Shown: piece by piece, positions 1 to 8,978 of the stretch
How positions within the stretch are numbered: the first letter of the stretch is position 1
Layout: the number at the start of each line of letters is the position of its first letter
Notes under the pieces: model-generated
What the model saw: the letters and a program-made list of their open reading frames with translations, nothing else
Told to the model about the DNA's origin: nothing
The model's database searches: none
Translations under genes and position numbers: made by a program
Assembly: GCF_007005445.1 (NCBI RefSeq)
Contig: NZ_CP041387.1
Location: forward strand, 3,983,501 to 4,047,500
Direction: 5' to 3'
DNA from: Rhodopseudomonas palustris
GTDB lineage: Bacteria; Pseudomonadota; Alphaproteobacteria; Rhizobiales; Xanthobacteraceae
DNA length: 64,000 nucleotides

Positions 1-113
1 GCCGCCTCCATGATCGCGAGGCCCTGCTCCATGTTGTTGATGTTGAACGCGGGCACGCCGTAGCCGTGCTCGGCGGCGTGATCCAGCAATTGCCTCAGGG
101 TGATACGCGCCAT
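1..113 (-). CDS. cbbA: Class II fructose-bisphosphate aldolase, N-terminal part (cut by window edge)
   Basis: Only the first 37 or so codons are present. The translation starts [19 protein letters not shown] and continues into [10 protein letters not shown], the typical opening of class II (metal-dependent) fructose/sedoheptulose-bisphosphate aldolases of Calvin-cycle operons. The ATG at 113 is preceded by a good Shine-Dalgarno sequence (GAGGAGACATC-ATG on the minus strand). It lies 59 nt downstream of the transketolase stop codon and is inferred to be the fourth gene of the cbbF-cbbP-cbbT-cbbA operon. It would condense glyceraldehyde-3-phosphate with dihydroxyacetone phosphate or erythrose-4-phosphate in the cytoplasm. 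The rest of the gene, and possibly form II RuBisCO (cbbM) after it, lies outside the window. Confidence 0.85.
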   Translation of the reverse strand, partial: MARITLRQLLDHAAEHGYGVPAFNINNMEQGLAIMEA

Positions 114-172
114 GATGTCTCCTCAAACTGACTGTGTGACGACAGGGTCGTCCTGATGTTCAAAAATCGGGC

Positions 173-2188
173 TCAGTGCTTGCCGCGGGCGATCGCGCCC
201 TTGGCAGCTTCCACCACCGCATCCGCGGTGATGCCGAACTTCTGGTACAGCACCGGCGCCGGCGCCGAGGCACCGAACCCGGTCATGCCGACGAACGCGC
301 CGGTATCGCCGATCCAGCGGCGCCAATCGATGTCGCGCGCCGCTTCGATGCCAACCCGCGGCGCGGTGCCGAGCACGCTGGCGCGGTAGGCGTCGTCCTG
401 TTCGGCGAACAGTTCGAAGCACGGGGCCGAAACCACCGCCGCCTTGACGCCGGCTTCGCCGAGTTTCTTGGCGGCTTCGAGCGCCAGCGACACTTCCGAG
501 CCGGTGGCGATCAGGGTGACGTCACGCTTGGGCGGATCGATGACCACATAGGCGCCGCGGGCGACCGGATTGCCGGCCGCACCGTTCGGACGCGGCAGCG
601 CCGGCAGGCCCTGACGCGACAGCGCCAGCACCGAAGGGCGCGAGGTCTGCTTCAGCGCGCAGTCCCAGGCCTGCGCGGTCTCGATCGCGTCTGCGGGGCG
701 GAACACCAGCAGGTTCGGGATCGCGCGCAGCGAGGCGACGTGCTCGACCGGCTGATGGGTCGGACCGTCTTCGCCGAGACCGATCGAATCGTGGGTCATC
801 ACATGGATGACGCGCACGCCCATCAGCGCCGCGAGGCGGATCGCCGGACGGCTGTAGTCGGCGAACACCAGGAAGGTGCCGCCGAACGGCACGAAGCCGC
901 CGTGCAGCGCGATGCCGTTCATCGCCGCCGCCATGCCGAATTCGCGGATGCCGTAGTGCAGGTAGTTGCCGCCGAACGCGCCGGGCTTGACCGACGTGGT
1001 GCCCTTGGCGTGGGTCAGGTTGGAGTGCGTCAGGTCGGCCGAGCCGCCGAGGATGTTCGGCGACGCCGGCACGATCGCATCGATGGTGAGCTGCGACGCC
1101 TGACGGGTGGCGATGGTCGGCTTGTCGGCATCGAACTTGGCGATCAGGCCCTGCAGCGCGCCTTCGTAGTCCGCCGACAGCTTGCCGGCGAGCGCATCGG
1201 TGAAGCCGGTGCGGGTCGCAGCGTCGGCCGCCGCCAGCCGCTGGGTCCAGGCCTCGTGCGCCGCCTTGCCGCGGCCGCCGGCTTCACGCCAGCGCGCCAG
1301 GATGGCATCCGGGATCTCGAACGGCGGATACGGCCAGTTCAGCGCAGCGCGGGTCTTCTCGACCTCCTCGGCGCCGAGCGGTGCACCATGCGCCTTCTCG
1401 GTGCCCGCCACCTTCGGCGAGCCGAAGCCGATGGTGGTGCGGCAGGCGATCAGCGACGGACGGTCGCTCTTTTTGGCCTGCTCGATCGCAGCCGCGACCG
1501 CTTCCGGATCGTGGCCGTCGACGCGGGTGGTAGCCCAGCCCGACGCGGCGAAGCGCGCGAGCTGATCGTCCGAGCACGACAGCGAGGTGTCGCCGTCGAT
1601 CGAGATGTGATTATCGTCCCACAGCACGATCAGCTTGCTCAGCTTGAGGTGGCCGGCCAGCGAGATCGCCTCGTGGCTGACGCCTTCCATCAGGCAGCCG
1701 TCACCGGCGATCACATAGGTATAGTGATCGACCAGCGCATCGCCGTAGCGCGCGTTCATCATGCGCTCGGCGAGCGCCATGCCGACCGAGGTCGCAAGCC
1801 CCTGGCCGAGCGGGCCGGTGGTGGTTTCGACGCCCTGGGTGTGGCCGTATTCCGGATGGCCCGGAGTCTTCGAGCCCCACTGCCGAAACGACTTCAGCTG
1901 ATCGATCGTCATTTCCGGATAGCCGGTCAGATGCAGCAGCGCGTACAGCAGCATCGAGCCATGGCCGGCCGACAGCACGAAGCGGTCGCGGTCGGCCCAG
2001 GCCGGATCGGCCGGATCGAACTTCAGGAAGCGGGTGAACAGCACGGTGGCGACGTCGGCCATACCCATCGGCATGCCCGGGTGGCCGGACTTCGCCTTCT
2101 CGACGCCGTCGATGGCGAGAAAGCGGATCGCATTCGCCATGTCGCGATGCGTGACCTTGTCGTGGATGTCGCGTGCGGGAACGTTCAA
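173..2188 (-). CDS. cbbT: Transketolase (Calvin cycle)
   Basis: A 671-residue thiamine-diphosphate enzyme that moves two-carbon ketol units in the regenerative Calvin cycle and the pentose phosphate pathway. The length is normal for transketolases. The thiamine-binding motif GDGCLMEG (about residues 162-169) leads into the WDDN segment, and the N-terminal [12 protein letters not shown] stretch is characteristic. The start is a TTG codon at 2188, supported by GGGGAGG five bases upstream; the next in-frame ATG (MANAIRF, about position 2140) would remove conserved N-terminal residues but cannot be excluded. It is 34 nt downstream of cbbP and belongs to the same operon. The context marks it as the autotrophy-linked copy; a second housekeeping copy elsewhere is likely but not visible. 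Confidence 0.96.
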   Translation of the reverse strand: MNVPARDIHDKVTHRDMANAIRFLAIDGVEKAKSGHPGMPMGMADVATVLFTRFLKFDPADPAWADRDRFVLSAGHGSMLLYALLHLTGYPEMTIDQLKSFRQWGSKTPGHPEYGHTQGVETTTGPLGQGLATSVGMALAERMMNARYGDALVDHYTYVIAGDGCLMEGVSHEAISLAGHLKLSKLIVLWDDNHISIDGDTSLSCSDDQLARFAASGWATTRVDGHDPEAVAAAIEQAKKSDRPSLIACRTTIGFGSPKVAGTEKAHGAPLGAEEVEKTRAALNWPYPPFEIPDAILARWREAGGRGKAAHEAWTQRLAAADAATRTGFTDALAGKLSADYEGALQGLIAKFDADKPTIATRQASQLTIDAIVPASPNILGGSADLTHSNLTHAKGTTSVKPGAFGGNYLHYGIREFGMAAAMNGIALHGGFVPFGGTFLVFADYSRPAIRLAALMGVRVIHVMTHDSIGLGEDGPTHQPVEHVASLRAIPNLLVFRPADAIETAQAWDCALKQTSRPSVLALSRQGLPALPRPNGAAGNPVARGAYVVIDPPKRDVTLIATGSEVSLALEAAKKLGEAGVKAAVVSAPCFELFAEQDDAYRASVLGTAPRVGIEAARDIDWRRWIGDTGAFVGMTGFGASAPAPVLYQKFGITADAVVEAAKGAIARGKH

Positions 2189-2222
2189 ACCGGCCTCCCC
2201 AGATTTCTACAGATGTTGGGCA

Positions 2223-3098
2223 TTACTTCACGCTTCGCTTGCGGTCGATCAGTTGCATGATCAGCGGCGTCAGGATGAGCTGCATCGCCAGATCGAGCTT
2301 GGCGCCGTGGATCACGATCGAATTGGCGCGCGACATGAAGCTGCCCTGGATCATCGACAGCAGATACGCGAAGTCGATGCCGCGCGGGTTCTTGAAGCGG
2401 ATCACCACCATCGATTCGTCGGCGGTGGGGATCCAGCGCGCGATGAACGGGTTCGAGGTGTCGACGGTCGGCACCCGCTGGAAGTTGATGTCGGTCTCGG
2501 CGAACTGCGGCACGATGTAGTGCACGTAGTCCGGCATACGGCGCAGGATGGTGTCGGTCACCGCCTCGGTCGAATAGCCGCGCGCCGCGCGGTCGCGGTG
2601 CAGCTTCTGAATCCATTCGAGGTTGATCACCGGCACGACGCCGATCTTGAGGTCGGCGTGCTGGGCGACGTTGACCTTCTCGGTGATCACCGCGCCGTGC
2701 AGGCCTTCGTAGAACAACAGGTCGGACTGCGGATCGAGGTCGCGCCAGCCGGTGAAATTGCCGGGCGGGACGCCGTGCAGCGCGGCTTCCTCGTCGTCGT
2801 GGACGTAGTTGCGGGTGCGGCCGGTGCCGGTCTCGGCATAGCTCTTGAAGGTCTGCTCCAGCTCCTCGAACAGGTTGGTCTCGGGGCTGAAATGGCTGAA
2901 GTGGCGGTTTCCGCGCTCGGCTTCCTCCGCCATCTTGTTGCGCATGTCGACGCGATTGTAGCGGTGAAACGCATCGCCCTCGATGAACGCGGCGTTGACG
3001 TTCTCGCGGCGGAAGATCTGCTCGAACGTCTTCTTCACGGAAGTGGTGCCGGCGCCGGAGGAGCCGGTGATGGAGATGATCGGATGCTTACGGGACAT
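2223..3098 (-). CDS. cbbP: Phosphoribulokinase
   Basis: A 291-residue kinase that phosphorylates ribulose-5-phosphate to ribulose-1,5-bisphosphate, the CO2 acceptor of RuBisCO. It starts MSRKHPIISITGSSGAGTTS; the P-loop GSSGAGTTS is at residues 12-20. The length and opening fit the class I octameric enzymes of purple bacteria. The open frame extends 31 codons further upstream, but homology begins at the ATG at 3098. The ribosome-binding site there is weak (GGAA about 11 nt upstream), which could mean low or coupled translation after cbbF, whose stop is 37 nt away. The product acts in the cytoplasm; class I enzymes are usually NADH-activated and AMP-inhibited (family knowledge). Confidence 0.96.
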   Translation of the reverse strand: MSRKHPIISITGSSGAGTTSVKKTFEQIFRRENVNAAFIEGDAFHRYNRVDMRNKMAEEAERGNRHFSHFSPETNLFEELEQTFKSYAETGTGRTRNYVHDDEEAALHGVPPGNFTGWRDLDPQSDLLFYEGLHGAVITEKVNVAQHADLKIGVVPVINLEWIQKLHRDRAARGYSTEAVTDTILRRMPDYVHYIVPQFAETDINFQRVPTVDTSNPFIARWIPTADESMVVIRFKNPRGIDFAYLLSMIQGSFMSRANSIVIHGAKLDLAMQLILTPLIMQLIDRKRSVK

Positions 3099-3135
3099 GA
3101 GGAGGTACTTCCAATTCCAACCGGGGGAGACGACG

Positions 3136-4167
3136 TCAGACGCGGAACAGGCCGCGGCGGGCGAACAGCGGCGCCGAACGCGAGGCCGCACTCGGATCGG
3201 TGTGCAGCAGTTCGATGCGCTTGACCTTGTCGATCGACCCCATGATCAGCGGCGAGCGCTGGTGGATCGTCTTGGCGGTGAGATCGAGTACCCGCTCGCG
3301 CCCGGTCGAAGCGGCGCCGCCGGCCTGCTCCATCACGAACGACATCGGATGGGTTTCGTAGAGCAACCGGAGCCGGCCGTTGCCGTAGCCGGGACGGTTG
3401 TCGCCCGGATACAGGAAGACGCCGCCGCGGGTGAGGATGCGATACACCTCGGCCACCAGCGAGCCGATCCAGCGCATGTTGAAGTCCTTGGCGCGCGGGC
3501 CGTCGGCGCCGGCGATGCACTCGTCGACGAAGTCGCGGATCGGCTGCTCCCAATGGCGATGATTGGAAGCGTTGATGGCGTATTCGGCGGTGTCGGCCGG
3601 CACGGTGACTCGCTCGCGGATCAGCCGGTACACCTTGGCCTTGCGGTCGAGCGTGAAGATGTCGACGCCGTCTCCGAGCGTCAGCACCAGCGAGGTCTGC
3701 GGCCCGTACACCACGAACCCCGCCGCGATCTGACAGGAGCCGGGGGCGGTGAACGGCTTCACGCCGGGCTGGTTCGGGATGATCGAGAAGATCGTCCCGA
3801 CCGTCATGTTGGTGTCGATGTTGGACGAGCCGTCGAGTGGGTCGTATGCGATCGAGATCAGCGCATCCGGATCGCCGTCGAGCAGGGTGTCGGACTCCTC
3901 GGAGGCCAGCGACGCATACGGCACGTCCTTCAGCGACGCGACGATGATCTGTTCGGCCTTGACGTCGAGATCCTTCTGCACGTCGCCGTCGGCATTGCTG
4001 CCGCCGTGCGCGGCGCCGGTGATCCCGGCCAGAGCCCCCTGCCCGATCAGCTCGGAGATTTCGACCGACGCCGCGGCGATCGCGCCGACCGCGGCGGCGA
4101 CAGCCTTTCGCTGCGGATCGACCGCGTATGAATCCAAGAGAACTGAGAGCGTTTGGCCCTGATCCAT
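3136..4167 (-). CDS. cbbF: Class I fructose-1,6-bisphosphatase
   Basis: A 343-residue class I fructose-1,6-bisphosphatase, first gene of the cbb operon. It removes the C1 phosphate from fructose-1,6-bisphosphate (and often from sedoheptulose-1,7-bisphosphate) in the regenerative phase of the Calvin cycle. The metal- and substrate-binding signature [12 protein letters not shown] is visible around residues 108-119, with the LYPGDNRPG and [11 protein letters not shown] segments further on. The ATG at 4167 has GGGGGAG upstream. Gene order F-P-T-A with short gaps argues for one transcript from a promoter in the region beyond 4167. Confidence 0.95.
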   Translation of the reverse strand: MDQGQTLSVLLDSYAVDPQRKAVAAAVGAIAAASVEISELIGQGALAGITGAAHGGSNADGDVQKDLDVKAEQIIVASLKDVPYASLASEESDTLLDGDPDALISIAYDPLDGSSNIDTNMTVGTIFSIIPNQPGVKPFTAPGSCQIAAGFVVYGPQTSLVLTLGDGVDIFTLDRKAKVYRLIRERVTVPADTAEYAINASNHRHWEQPIRDFVDECIAGADGPRAKDFNMRWIGSLVAEVYRILTRGGVFLYPGDNRPGYGNGRLRLLYETHPMSFVMEQAGGAASTGRERVLDLTAKTIHQRSPLIMGSIDKVKRIELLHTDPSAASRSAPLFARRGLFRV

Positions 4168-4638
4168 GATGACTCCCCCACAACGCAGCGCGGCCGATTG
4201 GCTCTCGCGGGCTCCGTTGCGCGGAGCTTGTGAGCCGATCGATCACATAAGAGAAATTGCATTTTCCTTGGTACCACCAAAGGAATTTTTATATAGAGCG
4301 CCGCTACCCTGTATTTGGTTACCGGATAATGGCGGCGCGGCGTGCATTCTGCACAATTAGTCGAAGGCCGCCGTGATTTAGATCAGAAGTGGAAGCCTCC
4401 GATCGGAGGATTTGGCTCCCATCGGGCAGGAGACTCGCCATTCTTATACTTTAGAACAGCAGGGCATCCACAGCCCTAGCGGGTCTTTGCCGCTGCCGCG
4501 AGGCGCGAAAACGCGCATCGCGGCTCTCTTGACGCTCGCGGCGATTTCTGGGGACATAGGAAAACTGAACCAAAACAGATGGTTGAGCGACCGGAGCGAT
4601 GCGCGCGACGGCGCCGCCATTTTACCGGGGGAAACCAC
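4168..4638. promoter_or_regulatory. Divergent promoter region between the cbb operon and an esterase
   Basis: This 471-bp region holds no convincing gene. Its part near cbbF is AT-rich compared with the flanks (about 4255-4300), as expected for a promoter. An imperfect inverted repeat, TTCCTTGGT-acc-ACCAAAGGAA, lies at 4264-4285, about 100 nt upstream of the cbbF start. LysR-type CbbR regulators normally bind T-N11-A sites upstream of cbb operons. I could not find an unambiguous TNA-N7/8-TNA site, so the repeat is only a candidate operator. No cbbR gene lies in the window. The right half would carry the esterase promoter. Confidence 0.4.
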
Positions 4639-5388
4639 ATGAGCGAAGCAGTGATGGCCGGCGCGGAGGCGTTCGCGTTCGACGGCGGCAAGACCGGCGT
4701 GTTGCTGGTGCACGGATTTACCGGCAGCCCGCAGAGCATGCGCTATCTCGGCGAACGGCTCGGGGAGCGCGGCTATTCGATTCTCGGCCCGCGGCTGCCC
4801 GGACACGGGGTCTCCCCGGCCGCGATGGCCGAGACCACCGCGAGCGACTGGGTCGATTGCGCCGAGGACGCACTGCTCGAGCTGTCCGCCAGATGCGACA
4901 AGACCTTCGTGGCCGGGCTGTCGATGGGCGGCACGCTGTCGCTGTATCTGGCGGCGCTGCATCCGGACAAGGTCGCCGGCGTGATCCCGATCAACGCCGC
5001 GGTGCAGATCGACTCGCCCGACCTCGCCGGGCTGGCTTACGCCCGCGGCCTGCCGGAATTCGTCCCCGGGATCGGCTCGGACATGGTCGACACCACCACC
5101 AAGGAGCTGGCCTACGACCAGGTGCCGGTGACCTGCGTCAAGCAAGTGATGGGGCTGGCCGCCACCGCCCGCGCGCTGCTGCCGAAGATCAAGTGCCCGA
5201 CCCTGGTGATCAATTCGCGCGTCGACCACGTGCTGTCGCCGACCAACGCCACCGTCATCGCGAGCCATGTCGGCTCCAGCCGGATCGAACTGCGGTGGCT
5301 GGACAACTCCTACCACGTCGCCACGATCGACAACGACAAGGATCTGATCGCCGCCGAGATCGACGGCTTCGTGCAGCGGAATCTGTGA
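4639..5388 (+). CDS. Alpha/beta-hydrolase, carboxylesterase-like
   Basis: A 249-residue cytoplasmic alpha/beta-hydrolase without a signal peptide. It has the oxyanion-hole motif LLVHGFTGSPQSM near residue 25, the nucleophile elbow GLSMGG (Ser about residue 96), an Asp in VINSRVDHVLSP and the catalytic His in NSYHVATIDND. This pattern matches the Est30-type carboxylesterase and monoacylglycerol lipase group acting on short to medium acyl esters. The ATG at 4639 follows a GGGGGAAA ribosome-binding site; earlier in-frame starts precede it but lack family similarity. It is divergent from the cbb operon. The natural substrate cannot be told from sequence. Confidence 0.85.
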   Translation: MSEAVMAGAEAFAFDGGKTGVLLVHGFTGSPQSMRYLGERLGERGYSILGPRLPGHGVSPAAMAETTASDWVDCAEDALLELSARCDKTFVAGLSMGGTLSLYLAALHPDKVAGVIPINAAVQIDSPDLAGLAYARGLPEFVPGIGSDMVDTTTKELAYDQVPVTCVKQVMGLAATARALLPKIKCPTLVINSRVDHVLSPTNATVIASHVGSSRIELRWLDNSYHVATIDNDKDLIAAEIDGFVQRNL

Positions 5389-5411
5389 GGATCAGGCGTG
5401 ATCGGGCCGAG

Positions 5412-5438
5412 GCCGCGCGACCCGAATGATCGCGCGGC
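5412..5438. terminator. Hairpin between convergent esterase and flgL
   Basis: A perfect 9-bp stem, GCCGCGCGA / TCGCGCGGC, with a 9-nt loop lies between the converging ends of the esterase and the flagellar operon. No T-tract follows on either strand, so it may be a weak bidirectional terminator or only an RNA 3'-end stabiliser. Confidence 0.4.
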
Positions 5439-5530
5439 GACAGATCCAGCCGCGCAGCTTTCCCCCGACTCCGGGTTTGTCGACATCGCCGTTCGTTTCA
5501 GGGGGGCGCTCGGTATCAGCAGCCGACGTT

Positions 5531-6442
5531 CTATCTCAGGTAACTCGCGAGATTCAGGCTTTGCACGGTGGCAATCGCGGAATATGACGCCGTCAGTTGC
5601 GCCTGATAGGTCGACAGCGCGGCGGTGACCGCCGCGACGTCGACGCTGGTCAGGTCGGTGGCCAGCGATTGTGCGAACGCTTGATAGTCGGATTGGACCG
5701 TGCTGGCGCGCTCGATCGATGCCGCCGAATTGGAGATCCGGCTTTGCACGATGCCGATCGCATCGGTGGCGCTGGTGACCAGATCGAGCGCCTCCTCGAG
5801 CGTGTCGGACGACAGCGACGAAGCGTTGGCGATCAGGTTCATCGCCCGCATCGCCTGCTCGAACGCCGGATCGTCCGCGGTGACGCCGTAGGTCACCGTC
5901 TGGGTGTCCGATACCCGCGCCGACGCCCGTTCGTCGTCGCCCCGGTAGTACGAGGTGTCGGCGCTGGACGGCGTCGTCGCGGCCGGGTAGGTGGCGCTGG
6001 ACACGTCGACCGGGGCGGTATCGGTGCGGGCGCCACCGAACAGATATTGAGCGCCGTATTTGCTGTTCAGCAGCGCGGCCATTTGATTCTGCGCGTCCTG
6101 TGCGGACTGGATCACGCTGGATGAATCCGTGCTGGCGGTGTTGCTCGCCGCGGTCAACGTGCTGCGGAAGCTCGACAGCAGGTCGGCGATCGAATTCACC
6201 GACGCATACATCACCTCGATCTTGCTGCCGGCCTGGGTCGCGGTGTCGATATAGGTCTGGGCGCGGGCGACCGAGACCTGCAGGTTGACGATCTGCTTGG
6301 CCCCCGAGCCGTAGCCGCCGAAATCGGTGGAAACGACGCCCGACGCCTCCTGCATCTGCATCGTGGTCATCGTCGCCTGACCCTTGAGCGCAGCGGCGAT
6401 CATTTGCTGGCTGGCCGCGAAGGTGGCGACACGCATCGTCAT
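5531..6442 (-). CDS. flgL: Hook-filament junction protein FlgL
   Basis: A 303-residue flagellin-fold protein predicted to be the second hook-filament junction protein (HAP3). It starts MTMRVATFAASQQMIAAALK and has the alternating Ser/Thr/Ala composition and coiled-coil ends of FlgL/flagellin proteins. The segment LLNSKYGAQYLFGGARTDT is the typical FlgL 'yLFgG' region. It is exported through the flagellar type III apparatus, so it has no Sec signal. It is the last gene of the module, 11 nt after flgK, which is the usual order. Divergence from enteric FlgL is considerable, so the exact assignment rests partly on position after flgK. Confidence 0.85.
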   Translation of the reverse strand: MTMRVATFAASQQMIAAALKGQATMTTMQMQEASGVVSTDFGGYGSGAKQIVNLQVSVARAQTYIDTATQAGSKIEVMYASVNSIADLLSSFRSTLTAASNTASTDSSSVIQSAQDAQNQMAALLNSKYGAQYLFGGARTDTAPVDVSSATYPAATTPSSADTSYYRGDDERASARVSDTQTVTYGVTADDPAFEQAMRAMNLIANASSLSSDTLEEALDLVTSATDAIGIVQSRISNSAASIERASTVQSDYQAFAQSLATDLTSVDVAAVTAALSTYQAQLTASYSAIATVQSLNLASYLR

Positions 6443-6453
6443 GGCGGTCTCCC

Positions 6454-8217
6454 TCAGCCCGCGCTCTGCACCGCGGAGAGCAGCGCGTCGAACATCTCGT
6501 TGATCGCCTGGATCAGTTGCGCGGCCGCCGCATACTGGTTCTGCAGATTGCTGAGCTTGGCGGTCTCCTCGTCGACGTTGACGCCGCTCTGCGACGACAG
6601 CGCGCTCGACAGCGTCGACTGCGCGGTCTGCTTGGCGGTGTAGGCGTCCTCCGCAGCGCTGGCGATGGTGGCGACGTGGGCGATGATTTCTGCGGCGTAG
6701 TCGGCGAACGAGCTGTCGCTGGCTCCGAGCCCGCCAACCGCCGCGAAGCTGGTCGTCCCCGTGAGCGCCGAATACAGCGCGTCGGTGACGGTCGACGAGC
6801 CGGCACTCAGCACGGTGCTCCCCGCCGTCAGGCTGGAGGCCGACGACAGCGACGAGGTCGGCAGTTTAGAGGAGTCGGCGAGAAGTCCCGCCGCGACCTT
6901 GAAGTCCGCGGCGCTGGTTGCGGTCACGACGTCGTTGAGGCCGAGGTAGTCGGACAGGCCGAGGCTGTCGTCGCCGACCGATCCGGTCATATTGGCGATC
7001 GCGATGCCGTTGCTGGAGCTGGAGGCCACGATCACAACGTGACCGGACGAGTCGATCGACGCCGACAGGCCGGAGATACCGTTGACCGCATTGACCAGAT
7101 CGCCGACCGTCGCATAGTTCGCGAGATCGAGGTCGCCGTAGCTGACCAGCGCCCCCTTCTGATCGGTCACCGCGATGCGCACCGTCCCGGTGCCGTTCAG
7201 CGCATCCGACGCCGTGACCGCCGTGGTGCCGGTCAGCGTCGATTTCGGCGGCAGCGCGGAGCCGAGATTAGAAACCGCGTTCAGGCTGTCGGCCAGCTCG
7301 GTGGCGAGCTGATCGAGCTGCGCCTGGGCCGCCGGCAGTGTCGTATCGCGCAGCACGATCAGTGCGCCGATCGATCCGGACGAGATCTGGCCGGTGACAT
7401 CGACGCCGTCGACGGTGATGCCGGAGAAGCCGCCCGCCGACGATGCGCTGTAGGTGGTTGACGACGTCACCGTCGCGGCCGGCGTGTACGACAATTCGTG
7501 CACCGTGCTGTCGAGCAGCGCCCGACCGGACCCGGTGTAGATCTGCATGTCGCCGCTCGACGAGATGAAGTAGCTGACGTTCATCCGGCTGGCGATCTCT
7601 TGCACCGCGGTGTTGCGCTGGTCTTCGAGGTCGCCGGTGGCCTGTCCGGACGCGGCGGCGAGCCTGATCTGGGCGTTGAGGCCGGCGATCAGATTGAGCT
7701 GCTCGTTGACGACGTCGACCGCAGCGTCGATCGATTGGTCGGCGTCGCTGCGCAGATCCTGAATACCGCTCGACGTGTCGCGAAGCCGGGTGGCGAGCGT
7801 GTCCAGCGCGCTGATCACGTTGGCCTTCAGCGACGAACTGCTCGGATCGCTGCTCAGCGACGACAGCGCCTGCTCCAGCGTCGTCAGCGTGTCGGCCAGC
7901 GAGGTATTGGAGCTGTCGCCACTGGTGCCGTACAGCGCCTGCAACTGGTCGAGATAGCTGTTGGTGGTGGTCGCCGATCCGAGTGCCGACGTCGCCTGGA
8001 CCAGCGACTTCAAGAGCAGCTTGTCGACGGTGCTGGTGATCCCGGTGATCGTGGTGCCGGTGCCGACGCCGCCAGTGACGGTGGCGGACTGATTCGCGGT
8101 CTTGACGGTGTAGCCCGTGGTCGACGCGTTGGAGATGTTCGACGAGGTGACGCTGATCTGCACCTGCGTCGTCATCAGGCTGCCGAGTGCGATGCTGCTT
8201 GCGATATTGAGCGACAC
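6454..8217 (-). CDS. flgK: Flagellar hook-associated protein 1 FlgK
   Basis: A 587-residue protein with the N-terminal flagellar rod/hook signature SNISNASTTGYTVKT near residues 27-41, and a C-terminal coiled segment ending in the AAAQLIQAINEMFDALLSA type tail. The long Ser/Thr/Asp-rich middle (roughly residues 180-500) is the variable D2 region. FlgK is the first junction protein between hook and filament. The neighbours fit: a FlgN-like chaperone gene lies just upstream (21 nt) and flgL just downstream. The length is close to that of enteric FlgK. Confidence 0.93.
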   Translation of the reverse strand: MSLNIASSIALGSLMTTQVQISVTSSNISNASTTGYTVKTANQSATVTGGVGTGTTITGITSTVDKLLLKSLVQATSALGSATTTNSYLDQLQALYGTSGDSSNTSLADTLTTLEQALSSLSSDPSSSSLKANVISALDTLATRLRDTSSGIQDLRSDADQSIDAAVDVVNEQLNLIAGLNAQIRLAAASGQATGDLEDQRNTAVQEIASRMNVSYFISSSGDMQIYTGSGRALLDSTVHELSYTPAATVTSSTTYSASSAGGFSGITVDGVDVTGQISSGSIGALIVLRDTTLPAAQAQLDQLATELADSLNAVSNLGSALPPKSTLTGTTAVTASDALNGTGTVRIAVTDQKGALVSYGDLDLANYATVGDLVNAVNGISGLSASIDSSGHVVIVASSSSNGIAIANMTGSVGDDSLGLSDYLGLNDVVTATSAADFKVAAGLLADSSKLPTSSLSSASSLTAGSTVLSAGSSTVTDALYSALTGTTSFAAVGGLGASDSSFADYAAEIIAHVATIASAAEDAYTAKQTAQSTLSSALSSQSGVNVDEETAKLSNLQNQYAAAAQLIQAINEMFDALLSAVQSAG

Positions 8218-8238
8218 GTCGACCTCACCTTCGGGGCG

Positions 8239-8694
8239 TCAGGCCCGGATGTTGGTGCCGCAGGAGGCGCTGCGCTGGACGACGCGGCCGCCGGCTCCGT
8301 AGGGCGACGTCCCGGCCATCTGCTCGCGGATCGCGGACATCACCATCTCGATGCGGTGCTGGCTGGCCTCGATCGCGGCGCGCAGCCGGATCAAGTTCTC
8401 GTCCATCGATTGCCGCAGGCATTCGATCCGCGCCGTGAACTTCGCCTGCAGTGCCGCATTGTTCGCCGGAAGCCGGAGACGCCGCGCCGCGACTTCGCCC
8501 ACCCACAGCTCGAAATAATCGGCGAGCCGGGTTTTCACCTCGGTGTGGCGCGACTGCGACGCCGGCAGGCCGATCGCGAGGGCGGTGTTCTCGGCGGCGA
8601 TCACGTCGATCAGAGCATCGATCAGCTCGATCAGTTCCTCGATCCGTTGCGCGCTCTCGGCGTCGCTGGTCAGCCGCACTTGTTCCGGCGTCAT
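8239..8694 (-). CDS. FlgN-like flagellar export chaperone
   Basis: A 151-residue, highly helical, Arg/Glu-rich cytoplasmic protein. It shows the heptad pattern expected of FlgN-type chaperones that deliver FlgK and FlgL to the flagellar export gate. The assignment rests on the helical, coiled-coil character (for example RIEELIELIDALIDVIAAEN near residues 17-36) and on the position directly before flgK-flgL. Sequence similarity to known FlgN is weak. The start codon overlaps the stop of the preceding 94-aa gene (ATGA), so translation of the two is probably coupled. The C-terminus ends with two cysteines in SASCGTNIRA-like sequence and one of them may be exposed. Confidence 0.6.
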   Translation of the reverse strand: MTPEQVRLTSDAESAQRIEELIELIDALIDVIAAENTALAIGLPASQSRHTEVKTRLADYFELWVGEVAARRLRLPANNAALQAKFTARIECLRQSMDENLIRLRAAIEASQHRIEMVMSAIREQMAGTSPYGAGGRVVQRSASCGTNIRA

Positions 8695-8975
8695 GTCACG
8701 TCCTCACTTGTCCTGGCGTTTGCTTGTGGAGCGTGGCGCGGCCTCAGTGCGGCGCAGCGCGCATAGGCGGTGACGGCGCCGGATCGGGCGCGGGCGCCGT
8801 TGATCTCGGCCAGCACATGATCGCGGCGGGCGACGATGGCGGCGCGGAGCCCGCCGATCTCGCTTTCCAGCGCCAGAAGCAGGCGCTGGTCGTCATCGCG
8901 CGTCATCGCTGCTGCTGCGGTGGTGGCGCGCCGCAATCGTCGCAGCAACCGATCGTCGTCTTCGCGCGCGAACAT
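8691..8975 (-). CDS. Small unknown protein between flgE and the FlgN-like gene
   Basis: A 94-residue basic protein that I do not recognise. It is rich in Arg, Ala and Leu, predicted mostly helical (RDDDQRLLLALESEIGGLR) with a disordered C-terminus, and has no signal peptide. The gene starts right after the flgE stop with AGGTGAGG as ribosome-binding site, and its TGA overlaps the ATG of the FlgN-like gene. This tight packing is good evidence that it is a real member of the operon. A role as a second export chaperone or FliT/FliJ-like factor is possible but is inference from position only. Confidence 0.6.
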   Translation of the reverse strand: MFAREDDDRLLRRLRRATTAAAAMTRDDDQRLLLALESEIGGLRAAIVARRDHVLAEINGARARSGAVTAYARCAALRPRHAPQANARTSEDVT

Positions 8976-8978
8976 GCC

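Noticed and set aside
176..2260. 694-codon open frame on the plus strand opposite transketolase
   Set aside because: Arg/His/Gly-rich shadow of a high-GC gene; no ribosome-binding site or domain, and the minus strand has full homology to transketolase.
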